64,000 nucleotides of DNA from Anaerotignum sp. (GCA_017523325.1 JAFWWO010000017.1:1-64000); one strand, 5' to 3'. Counted from the stretch's first letter, positions 37,067 through 46,536 are shown. Notes: a model not told the origin generated them from the letters alone. A program made the numbers and translations.

Positions 37067-40000
37067 GCCGGGTTCTTCGTCAATTTTTTCGTTTGTAACC
37101 GTAAAGATATAGCCGATTACTTTGTTTTCCGCATTTTTATCCTCTGTTTTCTCTACGGTAGATTCATAGTTTTCAACATCGCTTTCCAAAATCTGGTAAT
37201 CGATTTCTTTTTTGCCACCGGCTTGATATTTCGGCAGATTTTCAAAGACAACCTCTTTCCATCCGTTCGCCGCCAGCAATGTCTTGCTTTCCATCGGCGT
37301 ACCATCTGCAAACAATGTTACCATAATTGATTTCGGACGTGCTTTTTCACTGCCCGTATCATTTGTCCATTCCTTTTTGACCTGAACGGAAACCTTTTCT
37401 ACCTCATGGGTATTGGTCACGGTAAAGCCTTTCACAGCATCGCCGGTCACCTTTGCGGTATAGCCGTTCGGAACATATTCTTCCACGGTATACTGAATTT
37501 TGGTACCGTTCTTATATACATCCAAATTATCAAACGTACCGCTCCAACCATTCTCTGCGTTCAGCGTAAGGGTTTTGCCTGTATCTATATCGTCAGCCAG
37601 CAATTTCACCTTAACGGCAACATGACGCTTGCCGTCATAATTCTCAATACCGTTATAGCTGTCTGCCCAGCTCTTTGTCACGGTAACGGAGGTTTTGCCG
37701 ATTTTATGGGTGTTTGTGATTTCAAATCCGTTGATTGTTGTTACATAATCCTCAACAGCATCTTCTGTTACGGTATAGCTGATTTCCTCACCGTTTGCAT
37801 ACTTGGGAATCGGCTTACCGTTAATTTCCGTAAACTCATATTCCCATGTTTCAGCTGCGGCCTCACCGCTTACCTCTTCATTCGCAACCTCTGCGCCGTT
37901 TGCCAGCAAACGAACTGTAACCTTTGTGGGACGTTTGCCATCTTGGTTATCTGCATCGTCCCAATGCTTCGTTACCTTAATCTTCTTAATGCTTTCCGGT
38001 TCATAGCTGTTGGTGATGGTGGCTACGCCATCCACAATCTTTGCCGCCGTTGCCGTAGGATCTGTTTCATCATAAATTACGGTATAGTCGGTTGGCTTAT
38101 TGGCTTCCCGAACCGTATAAACGATTTCTGTACCTGCGGCATATTTGTCCAAATCTTTGAACGTATAGCTCCACATGCCATCGGTTTTTCCGCCGGTTAC
38201 AGTTGCAGTTTTCACAACAGTAGAACCATTCAAAAGTTCTAACTTGATTTCTGTCGGGCGTTTGCCGTCTTGGTTATTGGCATCGTCCCAAACCTTATTT
38301 ACCGTAATATTGATTTTTTCCGCATCATGGGTATTGACAATATCAAAACCGTTATAAGTCGGAACATACTCAGCTACTGCATCTTCCTGTACCGTATAGG
38401 CAATCTGTACGCCCTTTTCAAACTTCGGCAAATCCGTAAAGCTGTATTTCCAGTCGTCTGTTTCCCCTATGGTTTTGGAATCCTCTTTTTTACCGTTCTT
38501 CAACAGGTTCACAGTAATGGAGGTGGGGCGTTTGCCGTCTTGGTCATTGTTGTCTTTCCATGTTTTCTGTCCGGCAACTTCAATTTTCTCCGGCTCATGG
38601 GTATTGGTAATCATAACCTCGCCCGAATTGGGTACGGTAACAGGGTTTTCTGTCACAGTATAACCCGCAGGTACGGTTACTTCGCGTACTTTATAAACAA
38701 TGGCCTTGCCGTTCTCTTTTTCAGGCAAATCTTCCCATTTGTAGCTCCAGTTTGCCCCGTTTGCAACACTGCCTTCCGACAGATTTACCGTATCAACCAC
38801 CTGATTATTCGCCAACAATTCAATCGCCAGCGAAGTGGGACGCAAACCGTCTTGGTTATCCGCATCAATCCATTCCTTTGTCACAGTAATATCTCTGCTT
38901 CCGTCATTTTCCGTATAGGTATTCACCAGACGTTCGCCGTTTCTTACTGCGTCAAGGCTTGCTTCATAATGTATAATCTCATTTTCCTTTGCTACATAAA
39001 TCTTGCCTTCTTCTAATTCAGGCAGATTTTCCCATGTTACCTTATAGGTGTTATCGCCGTTATCAATAATTCTCGGCGTTACGTCTGTTACTTCTTTATC
39101 GCCGGCATACAATTTGAGGTACGTTCCATACGTTGCTACTTTGGGACGCTCCCCTGCGGCATTGTCCTTATCCTGCCAAACCTTGGTAAAGCTGAAGTTC
39201 ACTTTGCCCTCGATTTTCGTATTGGTAACGGTAAAGCCTTTCACAGCATCGCCGGTCACCTTTGCGGTATAGCCGTTCGGAACGACTTCTTCCACCGTAT
39301 AGATTATATCGCGTCCGTTTACCTGAACAGGCAAATCATAGAACACGCCCTGCCAGTTATCACTGGTGATACGCAACGTATCCTTTTTAATGCCGTCCGC
39401 ATACAAGATCACAGAAACCGCTTTCGGCAGCCCTGTTTTCAGCTCATTGCCCGCTGCGTCTTTCCATTCTTTTACCACCGTAACATTCAAAGTTTCCGCT
39501 GTATTGGTGATAAACGCTGTATTACTTGTCTTTGCATATGAAATGGTTTTTGTATACCCGGCAGGTACGGTTTCATCTACCGTATAATCAATTTCTTTCC
39601 CATCTTTATACTTCGGCAATTTATCAAAGGTATGCTGCCAACCGCCGCGTTCCGTCAGCATAAATTTTTCGCTCGAAATCTGGTTGTTATCTACCTTGCC
39701 CGTCACAGTTACCTCCACAAAGCCGGGCAAATCGCCGATTTGTCTTTCCCAAATCTTAATCACCGTCAAATACGTAGTTTCCGGCGTATATTTGTTTGTA
39801 ATTTTTACATCGACATTTCCCTGCGCGTCTGCCGTTCCGAAATAGGAAGGGGTATAGCCGTCAATAGCTTTTTCCACAACCGTATAATTGATTGCCGTGC
39901 CGCCATCTCTGTATCTGGGCATATCCTTAAATTCATATGCCTTCCAGCCATCCGACTCCTTCATTGTTCCGCTTGCAACAAGAACGCCGTCCGCCAGCAG

Positions 40001-43000
40001 CGTCAAATCGATATTCTCAGGACGCTTGCCGTCTTGGTTATTCTCATCTTTCCATTCTTTCTCTACGGTTATCTTTACTTTTTCCGGCTCATATTTATTG
40101 TAAAGAATTACTGTGCCGTCAGGACCCACGCTTACTGTCTTGTTGGTAGTATCCAAAGTCGGAACAGCTCGATTCAAAGAATACCCTGCGGGCAAATCAT
40201 CGGTTTTCTCCGATACAGAATATGGAATATCGACTCCGCCATTCTTCACCGGAAGGTCTTCCCATGTGTATTTCCAGCCGTTTGCCTCTGTCAATACAGC
40301 GGTTTTAGTAGCGCTACCATTGCTCAACTGCACCTCAATGCTTTCGGGGCGTTTGCCGTCACGGTCATGGTCATCGTCCCAAACCTTTACAACGGTAATG
40401 TTCCGTGTTTCGGGTGTATATGTATTGGTAATGTTATATCCGTCATAAGTGGTGCTGTAAGCGGGTATCGATTCCTCAACAACTTGATAAGTAATCAAAT
40501 TCCCGTTGTGGTATTTCGGCAGATTTTTGAAACGATAAGTGAATTTATTCGGTTCACTATCATTATACACAACCGCCAAATCTTCATTTTGCAAATCGCC
40601 GTAAACACTGGAACTTGAGTCCAAAATCCACTTTCCGTTAGTATCGGCCGTCGCATGAATCGTAATATAGTCATTCCCAACATCGCCATCGGCAATCAGA
40701 CGGATTTTCACTTCATGAGGGCGTGCGCCGTCACGATTGTTATCATCATTCCATGTCTTTACACCCTCAACGGTTATCGTTTCCGGCTCATATTCATTGA
40801 CGATATAGAAATTATAGCCAAAACCATGAACGATGGTATCGCCGCTATCGCCGATTACCTTAAAGGTATCGCCATCCCGCGTCTTAAATTTCGGAGGCAA
40901 TTCTTGGATACTTCTTGAATTAATCAAAGATGTATATGCCGAAGAAAGCTCTGTACTCGGGTCATTTGCCGTATAAATCAACGGCTGTGTGCCCTCTTTT
41001 GTCTGCTGATATTTGGAACTGGACAAAAGGGTTTCTTCTACTGTATAAACATAGTTTCTCTGTGTTCCGTTATCGTCATAGCTCTTGGGCAGGTTTTCCC
41101 AAATATGGCTCCAACCGTTGCCTTCGTTCAGAATCACGGAATCATCGTACTTTTCGCCGTCCCGCAACAATGTGGCCTGTATAAAGGGCGGACGCTGATT
41201 ATCGCGATTATTGTCGTCATCCCAGAGTTTCTGCACTCTTACACGGAATACGCTGGAGTTTTCCGCCTTAAATTTATAAAGCGTACTGCCGTCAAGCTGT
41301 ACTTCCTTTTTCTCCAGCTCTACGGACTGAACATAGTTGCCCAGTTCCGTAATTTCGTCCACGCCGTATTTGATTGCGTGGCCGTCTCTCGTGTACGCCG
41401 CCAAATTCTCCCATTTTGCGGTAGATGCGCCCTTAAGAATCGTTTTATCTCCCGCTTCTCTTCCGTTGGCATAAGTGGGGTTGCCCTCCTGATCCCATGT
41501 CAAACGGAACGTCACATCTTCTCTGAGTTGTTCTTCATCATAGGCATCAAGCCAAGTTTTTGTCACTTCAACATCTGCCTTCTGCACATTGATGATATTG
41601 CCGCCGCCGGGCACAACTGCCATATAAGCCGTTAAGCCTCTGCCCATATGGATAATTTGCTGAACCAAGCTCCGCAGCTTTCCGTAGTCTTCCTTGTTTT
41701 CGGAATCCAGATTGGTATGTGCGGCACGTGCCCATCCATTGGGCATCGTTCCCTCTTCTACGAACCAAATGATAGGTTCTGCATGGTTGGAAGGTTTGTT
41801 GAAATCCTCCCCTGCTACTTCCTTTTCGGTTGCAAGAGGGTCTGCATATTTCACATACCAAGTAACCTTTTCCGTATCGCCTTTTTCCTCCAAAGTGAAG
41901 CAGCCGCCCACACCGGAGGTCACCTCATCAAAGTGATCTTTCATTTCCTCCTGGCTTGTCACCATCTGCAAATCGGATTGATTCACCGTAAAAGTCACAG
42001 GCTTCACATTCGGATCTGCTGTATTATAAGGAACAAGCTCTTGCCGTATTTCATCAAAAACATAAGGTGTTGCCTTAAATTCCAAAGACTGAGGAACATA
42101 CATGGAATCGCCGACCCATGTTTTGGTGAAATAGTGGTCAGCCGTAAAATGGGCATGAACTTTACATCCGGCTGCACCGCTTACACTTTCCAAAGTCACG
42201 TCGTAAGAACCGTCATTGTTATTTTCAACGGTAATATCCGTTCCGGGAATTGTCGTTTTATTCAGCGTATTAAAGCGGAATGTATCCCCCGCCGCATTCT
42301 TTACGCCGATGACTTGCCCCAAATGATTCGTAGCGATTGCATATTCTTCACCGTCTACCCAGAAATCGGTCACACGATAGCCTTCATTGGGCTGAAGGGT
42401 AACAGTCGCCTTGGAGCCGTCCCCCATAGTTACAACGCCTTCCGCTTTTTCCGGTGCACCGCTTTCCAGGTTATAGTTTTCCACATAAACTCTGCCGCCG
42501 GTGCCGTGGCTCATTTCTACGAAACTAAAAATAGCCGTATCAAAAATTTTAGTATTCGCATCAGATCTCACTCTGTGAGAACCGGTCCACGTCAGGGAAG
42601 AACCGGCTGCATCCAAAAGCACCGCAAAACCGGTATCAAATGTATTCTCATCGGAACGAACGGCCTCGAAGGCTTGCCGAGGTTTTGAAGCATCATATGT
42701 ATATGGGTAATCTATATTTTGAAGCTGCGCACCCGCATTTCCGCCGGATTGCGTTGCCAATGTAAATTCCCCGTTTTGGTCACGGAGTTTCTTCATAGCA
42801 CTTGTCACAAAGTGCAATCCGTTGGCTGTTTTTCCGTCTACACTGCTTCCTTTCACCAGCAAAGGCGTCACCGCATCATCCGGTGTCTTGGGGGTGAATG
42901 TATAGGAACTGTTATAACTTTCATAGCCCTGATCCGCCATCAATGCTTTATTGATGGGAACCAGCCCCTTTTCTATTGCACGGGTATTATTATAGGGATT

Positions 43001-44302
43001 TGCAGAATTATCGCCGAGATAATCGTAATAAGGCATGACCGCATAGGAGCGAGCACCATCATTGATTTTTAACCCTTCCCCAAATTCGTACAAATCTCTG
43101 CCATAGGGATCACTTCCGCGTCCCCAGATACTTTCATAGCTTTCAATATCCAAGTCGCGGCAGGCATAAGAAATGGTTCCGTTAACCGGATTGCCGCTTT
43201 GGTCAATCACCTGGATTTCCACTGTGTTTTTCACACCGACACCATGATCCACCGTATTAGTATATGTTTGACCCGTAATGTTGGAATATGCTGTTATTGT
43301 CTGCCGTCCAACAGTGCTTTGGGGTCCGCTGCTCTCACCCGGGAAACATCTCTCTCCGGCTTTCGCATGATCGGACGGATACACAAATCTGGGTTCAACG
43401 GAGAAGTCGTTTGCTTTCTGCACACCCAGGTATATATCCTCACCATTTGTATCGTGGGAGGTTTCGATTTCCATTTTTTTGCTGGTCAGCACCAAGTGCC
43501 CCTTTTCCCCATTGGGCAGAGTCGCCGCATTTCTGTATATGATGCGATACAAGTATCCCCCCGGTGCCGGCTCAATGATATTGGTATGTCCGACTTTTTC
43601 CGTGCCGGTGGGATTTAAGTTGGATGTATTATCCATGACACTCGTATTTTCATAAGTCAGATAAGACTGCAACGAACCATGATAAGCAATCATATTATTT
43701 GATGTCGGCCAATTTACGTTTGTCATACCGCTGCCTTCATACTTATTCACTTGAAGAGGCTCCACATCCGGTGTATTCCCATCGGCGTCCGTCGTTGTGC
43801 AGTTTGTGTCGCCGTCGGGTGCAACCCACACAAAGGGAGAAGTGTCCGGAATATCAATAACATACTTAACGGTATTGTCCCACTTCAGTTTTTCCGTATC
43901 GATATAAACCGTACCGAAAGGAAGTACCGATGCAAAATCATTGCCATCAGAATCCAGCGATGCTTTGTCCTGTACTTTTGACTTTGCATTTCCGCCTCGG
44001 TAAACACCGGGAGCCACCTTTTCATAGCTGCTCGGACTCATCGCCCTACCGGTAAGATCGTAAGTCACACCGGTTCGTCTGTCGTCCTGCCCGCTGCTAT
44101 ATCCCGATGCAACATAAGAGGAGTAGTCATAATACGTCGGCGCCAAGTCTTGCCGAATGTTTTCCACTCGTTCCTTTAGTTCCTTGTTTTTCGCCCCCAC
44201 CGGCGCCGCAAATGCGGGCAATGCGGAGGGTACCAAGCTCTGCGCCATGACAAATGTCATAAACATGGCTAAAACCCGTTGCATTTTTTTGCTTTTTCGC
44301 AA
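35690..44302 (-). CDS. N-terminal part of a giant Cna-B/SLH surface protein, ending at TAG
   Basis: About 2870 residues. A signal peptide (KSKKMQRVLAMFMTFVMAQ...PAFAA) is followed by about 800 residues of non-repeat ectodomain that I do not recognise, then 19 Cna-B-type beta-sandwich domains of about 100 residues, each opening K-x-W-x-D-x-x-N-x-D-x-x-R-P and closing with Y-T-V-x-E. Such domains form stalks of adhesins in Gram-positive bacteria. TTG at 44302 is my preferred start, since GAGGTGA lies 5 nt upstream; an ATG at 44338 in the same frame has no ribosome site. Ending at the TAG, the product would lack the SLH anchor and be secreted rather than wall-bound. Confidence 0.82.
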   Translation of the reverse strand: MRKSKKMQRVLAMFMTFVMAQSLVPSALPAFAAPVGAKNKELKERVENIRQDLAPTYYDYSSYVASGYSSGQDDRRTGVTYDLTGRAMSPSSYEKVAPGVYRGGNAKSKVQDKASLDSDGNDFASVLPFGTVYIDTEKLKWDNTVKYVIDIPDTSPFVWVAPDGDTNCTTTDADGNTPDVEPLQVNKYEGSGMTNVNWPTSNNMIAYHGSLQSYLTYENTSVMDNTSNLNPTGTEKVGHTNIIEPAPGGYLYRIIYRNAATLPNGEKGHLVLTSKKMEIETSHDTNGEDIYLGVQKANDFSVEPRFVYPSDHAKAGERCFPGESSGPQSTVGRQTITAYSNITGQTYTNTVDHGVGVKNTVEIQVIDQSGNPVNGTISYACRDLDIESYESIWGRGSDPYGRDLYEFGEGLKINDGARSYAVMPYYDYLGDNSANPYNNTRAIEKGLVPINKALMADQGYESYNSSYTFTPKTPDDAVTPLLVKGSSVDGKTANGLHFVTSAMKKLRDQNGEFTLATQSGGNAGAQLQNIDYPYTYDASKPRQAFEAVRSDENTFDTGFAVLLDAAGSSLTWTGSHRVRSDANTKIFDTAIFSFVEMSHGTGGRVYVENYNLESGAPEKAEGVVTMGDGSKATVTLQPNEGYRVTDFWVDGEEYAIATNHLGQVIGVKNAAGDTFRFNTLNKTTIPGTDITVENNNDGSYDVTLESVSGAAGCKVHAHFTADHYFTKTWVGDSMYVPQSLEFKATPYVFDEIRQELVPYNTADPNVKPVTFTVNQSDLQMVTSQEEMKDHFDEVTSGVGGCFTLEEKGDTEKVTWYVKYADPLATEKEVAGEDFNKPSNHAEPIIWFVEEGTMPNGWARAAHTNLDSENKEDYGKLRSLVQQIIHMGRGLTAYMAVVPGGGNIINVQKADVEVTKTWLDAYDEEQLREDVTFRLTWDQEGNPTYANGREAGDKTILKGASTAKWENLAAYTRDGHAIKYGVDEITELGNYVQSVELEKKEVQLDGSTLYKFKAENSSVFRVRVQKLWDDDNNRDNQRPPFIQATLLRDGEKYDDSVILNEGNGWSHIWENLPKSYDDNGTQRNYVYTVEETLLSSSKYQQTKEGTQPLIYTANDPSTELSSAYTSLINSRSIQELPPKFKTRDGDTFKVIGDSGDTIVHGFGYNFYIVNEYEPETITVEGVKTWNDDNNRDGARPHEVKIRLIADGDVGNDYITIHATADTNGKWILDSSSSVYGDLQNEDLAVVYNDSEPNKFTYRFKNLPKYHNGNLITYQVVEESIPAYSTTYDGYNITNTYTPETRNITVVKVWDDDHDRDGKRPESIEVQLSNGSATKTAVLTEANGWKYTWEDLPVKNGGVDIPYSVSEKTDDLPAGYSLNRAVPTLDTTNKTVSVGPDGTVILYNKYEPEKVKITVEKEWKDENNQDGKRPENIDLTLLADGVLVASGTMKESDGWKAYEFKDMPRYRDGGTAINYTVVEKAIDGYTPSYFGTADAQGNVDVKITNKYTPETTYLTVIKIWERQIGDLPGFVEVTVTGKVDNNQISSEKFMLTERGGWQHTFDKLPKYKDGKEIDYTVDETVPAGYTKTISYAKTSNTAFITNTAETLNVTVVKEWKDAAGNELKTGLPKAVSVILYADGIKKDTLRITSDNWQGVFYDLPVQVNGRDIIYTVEEVVPNGYTAKVTGDAVKGFTVTNTKIEGKVNFSFTKVWQDKDNAAGERPKVATYGTYLKLYAGDKEVTDVTPRIIDNGDNTYKVTWENLPELEEGKIYVAKENEIIHYEASLDAVRNGERLVNTYTENDGSRDITVTKEWIDADNQDGLRPTSLAIELLANNQVVDTVNLSEGSVANGANWSYKWEDLPEKENGKAIVYKVREVTVPAGYTVTENPVTVPNSGEVMITNTHEPEKIEVAGQKTWKDNNDQDGKRPTSITVNLLKNGKKEDSKTIGETDDWKYSFTDLPKFEKGVQIAYTVQEDAVAEYVPTYNGFDIVNTHDAEKINITVNKVWDDANNQDGKRPTEIKLELLNGSTVVKTATVTGGKTDGMWSYTFKDLDKYAAGTEIVYTVREANKPTDYTVIYDETDPTATAAKIVDGVATITNSYEPESIKKIKVTKHWDDADNQDGKRPTKVTVRLLANGAEVANEEVSGEAAAETWEYEFTEINGKPIPKYANGEEISYTVTEDAVEDYVTTINGFEITNTHKIGKTSVTVTKSWADSYNGIENYDGKRHVAVKVKLLADDIDTGKTLTLNAENGWSGTFDNLDVYKNGTKIQYTVEEYVPNGYTAKVTGDAVKGFTVTNTHEVEKVSVQVKKEWTNDTGSEKARPKSIMVTLFADGTPMESKTLLAANGWKEVVFENLPKYQAGGKKEIDYQILESDVENYESTVEKTEDKNAENKVIGYIFTVTNEKIDEEPGKVNFSFTKVWNDKDNADKIRPTVEEYKGYIKLYNGNAEITGVEPRVIDNGDNTYTVTWKDLTKLSGNQVYSAKEDDISEYTANMTEVFDGERLINTHEVKEPDTVNVTVTKKWEDGNNQDGIRPGYVIVRLLADGTPTGDNIVLSEANGWTHTWKGLAEKANNALIAYTVEEIGLPTGYTEKYNVAESKNNFVITNEHTPQTTKVTVTKIWDDGDNQDNSRPASVTVNLLKNGKKAKTITLTAANANTAGNWTYEFDNLPMYERGQKIDYTVSEDTVNGYTTKISHALDTSENIEATIVNSYTPGKTSVTVKKVWSDADNQDGKRPETVEVELLKDGTATGKKAILRAATGWTYTFEDLNVKEGGTAVTYSVKETVPNGYKADYVENGKTAAEVVAGVATITNSYTPEETSVQVTKKWDDENNRDNARPNSVTVTLLKNGIPVQTKSLSASDEVDENT
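37067..39205 (-). repeat. seven-domain Cna-B superrepeat, unit 2
   Basis: Begins KVNFSFTKVWQD. 2139 nt. The fourth domain in units 2 to 4 always ends with a GVATI-I/T-NS motif, which fixes the register. Confidence 0.75.
39206..41583 (-). repeat. diverged first block of seven Cna-B domains
   Basis: Seven more domains precede unit 2. The last of them (opening LNVTVVKEWKDAAG..) resembles the seventh type of the later units. The earlier six are too diverged for me to match with certainty by eye. Confidence 0.5.
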
Positions 44303-44330
44303 TTCAATCACCTCATTTTTCTTAAATTTA

Positions 44331-44602
44331 TCAGTCATTCGTCATTTGTTTTTTCGCAGCTTTCTTTGCCGCGATAAAACGCTTTCCGTAAAATCTTTTT
44401 ATTCCAACTTGCAAAAGCTGTGCCGCCTTTGTCTTCTTAAGAATGTGCCTTCTTCGTCCTCCCCTCGCAAACATCGATACAGACCTTGTTTCTTTTTTGC
44501 ACAACAATATTCTCTGACAATTTTCATTATTTCGCACTGCTCTATCGTGAAAGCAGCATAAAAACCATAATTATTTTTATCTTCCATAGGCATGATCTCC
44601 AT
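44331..44602 (-). other. leader region of the giant gene with two overlapping small ORFs
   Basis: Between the promoter and the TTG start lie about 400 transcribed bases. Two overlapping small frames (44399-44602 and 44331-44537, 67 and 68 codons) are open. The first has GGAG 9 nt before an internal ATG at 44587 and begins MEDKNNYGFYAAFTIEQCEI. Neither resembles a family I know; a small protein interrupted by a frameshift, or an untranslated leader, are both possible. Confidence 0.3.
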
Positions 44603-44710
44603 CTGATTTTATCATGTGAATACATCTTTTTTTGCAAACGTATAGCGATTTTCTTACCTCAAACGGCACACGTTTACATAATTGTCGCTTTTTAGCATAT
44701 ATTCTTATAG

Positions 44711-44739
44711 ATTATACATCTTTTTCAATAAAATTTCAA
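44711..44739 (-). promoter_or_regulatory. sigma-A promoter of the giant surface-protein gene
   Basis: Minus strand: TTGAAA (44734-44739), 17-bp spacer, TATAAT (44711-44716), about 400 bp upstream of the start codon. Confidence 0.8.
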
Positions 44740-44887
44740 TAAAAATTCACCAGAATCTTAATAATTTTATGTATATTTTCAAAACCGTCATTCGCCCCAA
44801 AAATCATAAGCATCCCCATAGCCGTCCCTCTTACAACCCTATGAAAAAAACAGAATTTGATACGAAGAACAGCCGTATTTTTCCGAA

Positions 44888-44932
44888 CAAAAAAACACCT
44901 CCTATCGCAGCATACATTTTGCAATAAGAGGT
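44888..44932 (-). terminator. intrinsic terminator after the 55-residue membrane protein gene
   Basis: Minus strand: ACCTCTTATTGCA, loop, TGCTGCGATAGGAGGT with a bulge, then seven T. Between it and the giant-gene promoter (44740-44887) no gene is seen. Confidence 0.75.
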
Positions 44933-44966
44933 CTTTTTATCGTTATCCGATTTTAACAATTCGAGG

Positions 44967-45134
44967 CTAGCGTTTTCCTTTTCCGATTAGCCATACTCCA
45001 ATGCCTATAAACAACGCTCCAATCAAAAAAATCCCTTTGGGCAGCAGACACGCCAGAATCATTCCCACACCAAGGGAAATCAAAGCCAAGCCTCCCAACC
45101 ACTCTATCGGCAAACCATAGCATCTTCTACGCAT
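44967..45134 (-). CDS. small membrane protein, 55 residues
   Basis: A short ORF with a strong ribosome site (GGGGGTGG, 5 nt gap) and two hydrophobic segments (about 13-30 and 35-50) joined by a LPKG turn; basic at both ends (MRRRC start, GKGKR end). It has its own promoter and terminator. I recognise no family. Confidence 0.7.
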   Translation of the reverse strand: MRRRCYGLPIEWLGGLALISLGVGMILACLLPKGIFLIGALFIGIGVWLIGKGKR

Positions 45135-45153
45135 CTAACCACCCCCTTTCTCT

Positions 45154-45183
45154 ATCTTTATGCAAAAGATAGAAAAAGTGTGT
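45154..45183 (-). promoter_or_regulatory. probable promoter of the 55-residue membrane protein
   Basis: Minus strand: TTGACA (45178-45183), 18-bp spacer, CATAAA (4 of 6). Confidence 0.55.
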
Positions 45184-45192
45184 CAATTTCAA

Positions 45193-45229
45193 AAAACCTC
45201 CTCTGCCCGATGGCAAAAAGAGGTTCTTC
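45193..45229 (-). terminator. intrinsic terminator after thiN
   Basis: Minus strand: AACCTC..GCC, loop, GGC..GAGGTT followed by T residues; ends the long operon. Confidence 0.75.
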
Positions 45230-45230
45230 T

Positions 45231-45869
45231 TCAATCTTTGGAGCGTATCACGAACAAATATCCTTCTTTGATGTCAATTTCCGCCTGCTCCGCCGCCAGC
45301 ACATTACTCACGGCGATATAATCATCGTCCAGCTTCAAATCATAATTCTCCAGAGGGTAGGAAAAGCCTTTCAATGTAATCCCCTTGACCTCCATAGACA
45401 GCGGAATGGTAGAAACCAATTCCCCTGCATGGCCATGAATGGTCAAATGCCGGTCAATGACCTCCACGCAGTTTTTATCGTCCACCAGCCTTGCCCGCAC
45501 TCCTTTTTTCAGCAGAGAAAGCAGGTAATGGGCATTGGCAAGGGTATGGTCGAATCGGTCGCCGATGCCGCCAAAAAGCACCAAATCCGTGGCGCCCAGT
45601 TCCAATGCCAGAAAAATCCCCAGCTCCATATCCGTTTCATTTTTTCTTGTCGGGAACTGCCGAATGGGGATATTTTTTTCTTTGTAGTAGGCTAAAATCT
45701 CCTCATCGGCGGAATCAAAATCTCCTACGATATAATCAGGCAAAAGCCCCAACGCCTTTGCATGGAATAGCCCTGCGTCACAGCAAATAAGGACATCTCT
45801 CTCCTTCAGGTATTGTTCACAAAAGGTATAGTCCCGTATTTTTGCCCCGCCAAAAATCAGAGCCTTCAT
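45231..45869 (-). CDS. thiN: thiamine diphosphokinase
   Basis: 212 residues. Transfers pyrophosphate from ATP to thiamine. Family motifs: CCDAGLFHAKALGLLPDYIVGDFDS, the metal/substrate segment PTRKNETDMELG, and GGIGDRFDHTLAN. ATG at 45869 has AGGAG 10 nt upstream and begins one base after the rpe stop codon; a longer frame lies inside rpe. Last gene of the operon, as in Bacillus. Confidence 0.93.
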   Translation of the reverse strand: MKALIFGGAKIRDYTFCEQYLKERDVLICCDAGLFHAKALGLLPDYIVGDFDSADEEILAYYKEKNIPIRQFPTRKNETDMELGIFLALELGATDLVLFGGIGDRFDHTLANAHYLLSLLKKGVRARLVDDKNCVEVIDRHLTIHGHAGELVSTIPLSMEVKGITLKGFSYPLENYDLKLDDDYIAVSNVLAAEQAEIDIKEGYLFVIRSKD

Positions 45870-45870
45870 C

Positions 45871-46536
45871 TCACTCATACTCCTTAAAAATATCCATAAA
45901 TCCCTTTGCCGCAGCGGCAATATCTTCTTTCCCGAATACAGCGGAACCGGCCACGATAATATTGGCTCCGGCGTCCAGCACCGTCCGCACATTTTCTAAT
46001 GTGATGCCGCCATCCACCTCAATATCATAGGAAAGTCCCAAATCCTTTTTCCATTGTGCCAGCTGTTTGATTTTCGGCACCTGATCCTCCATAAATTTCT
46101 GCCCGCCAAAGCCGGGCTCTACGGTCATCACCAGCACCATATCCAAATCCTGCAAATAAGGACGTATGCACTCCACCGGTGTTTTCGGCTTAATGGTAAT
46201 GCCCGCCTTTGCTCCTGTCGCCTTGATTTGGGCAATGACTGCCGCCGGATCTTCGGTGGCCTCCACATGGAAATTGATGATATCCGCCCCGGCCTTGCGA
46301 AATTCTTCAATATACCGCTCCGGCTCCACAATCATCAAATGGGCGTCAAACACCATATGACTGCATTTGCGAATCCCTTTTATCACGGGGATTCCAAAAG
46401 AAATATTCGGCACAAAAACCCCGTCCATCACATCCAAATGGATATAGGGCGTTCCTGCCTGTTCCACAATAGAAAGCTGCTCTCCCACCTTCGTAAAATC
46501 AATCGAAAGCATGGAGGGGGAAAGATAGATGCTCAT
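45871..46536 (-). CDS. rpe: ribulose-phosphate 3-epimerase
   Basis: 221-residue TIM barrel interconverting ribulose 5-phosphate and xylulose 5-phosphate. Visible: LSPSMLSIDF, HLDVMDGVFVPNISFG (metal His and Asp), VMTVEPGFGGQKF, IEVDGGI and VAGSAVF. Its start overlaps the rsgA stop codon by 4 nt. Confidence 0.96.
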   Translation of the reverse strand: MSIYLSPSMLSIDFTKVGEQLSIVEQAGTPYIHLDVMDGVFVPNISFGIPVIKGIRKCSHMVFDAHLMIVEPERYIEEFRKAGADIINFHVEATEDPAAVIAQIKATGAKAGITIKPKTPVECIRPYLQDLDMVLVMTVEPGFGGQKFMEDQVPKIKQLAQWKKDLGLSYDIEVDGGITLENVRTVLDAGANIIVAGSAVFGKEDIAAAAKGFMDIFKEYE

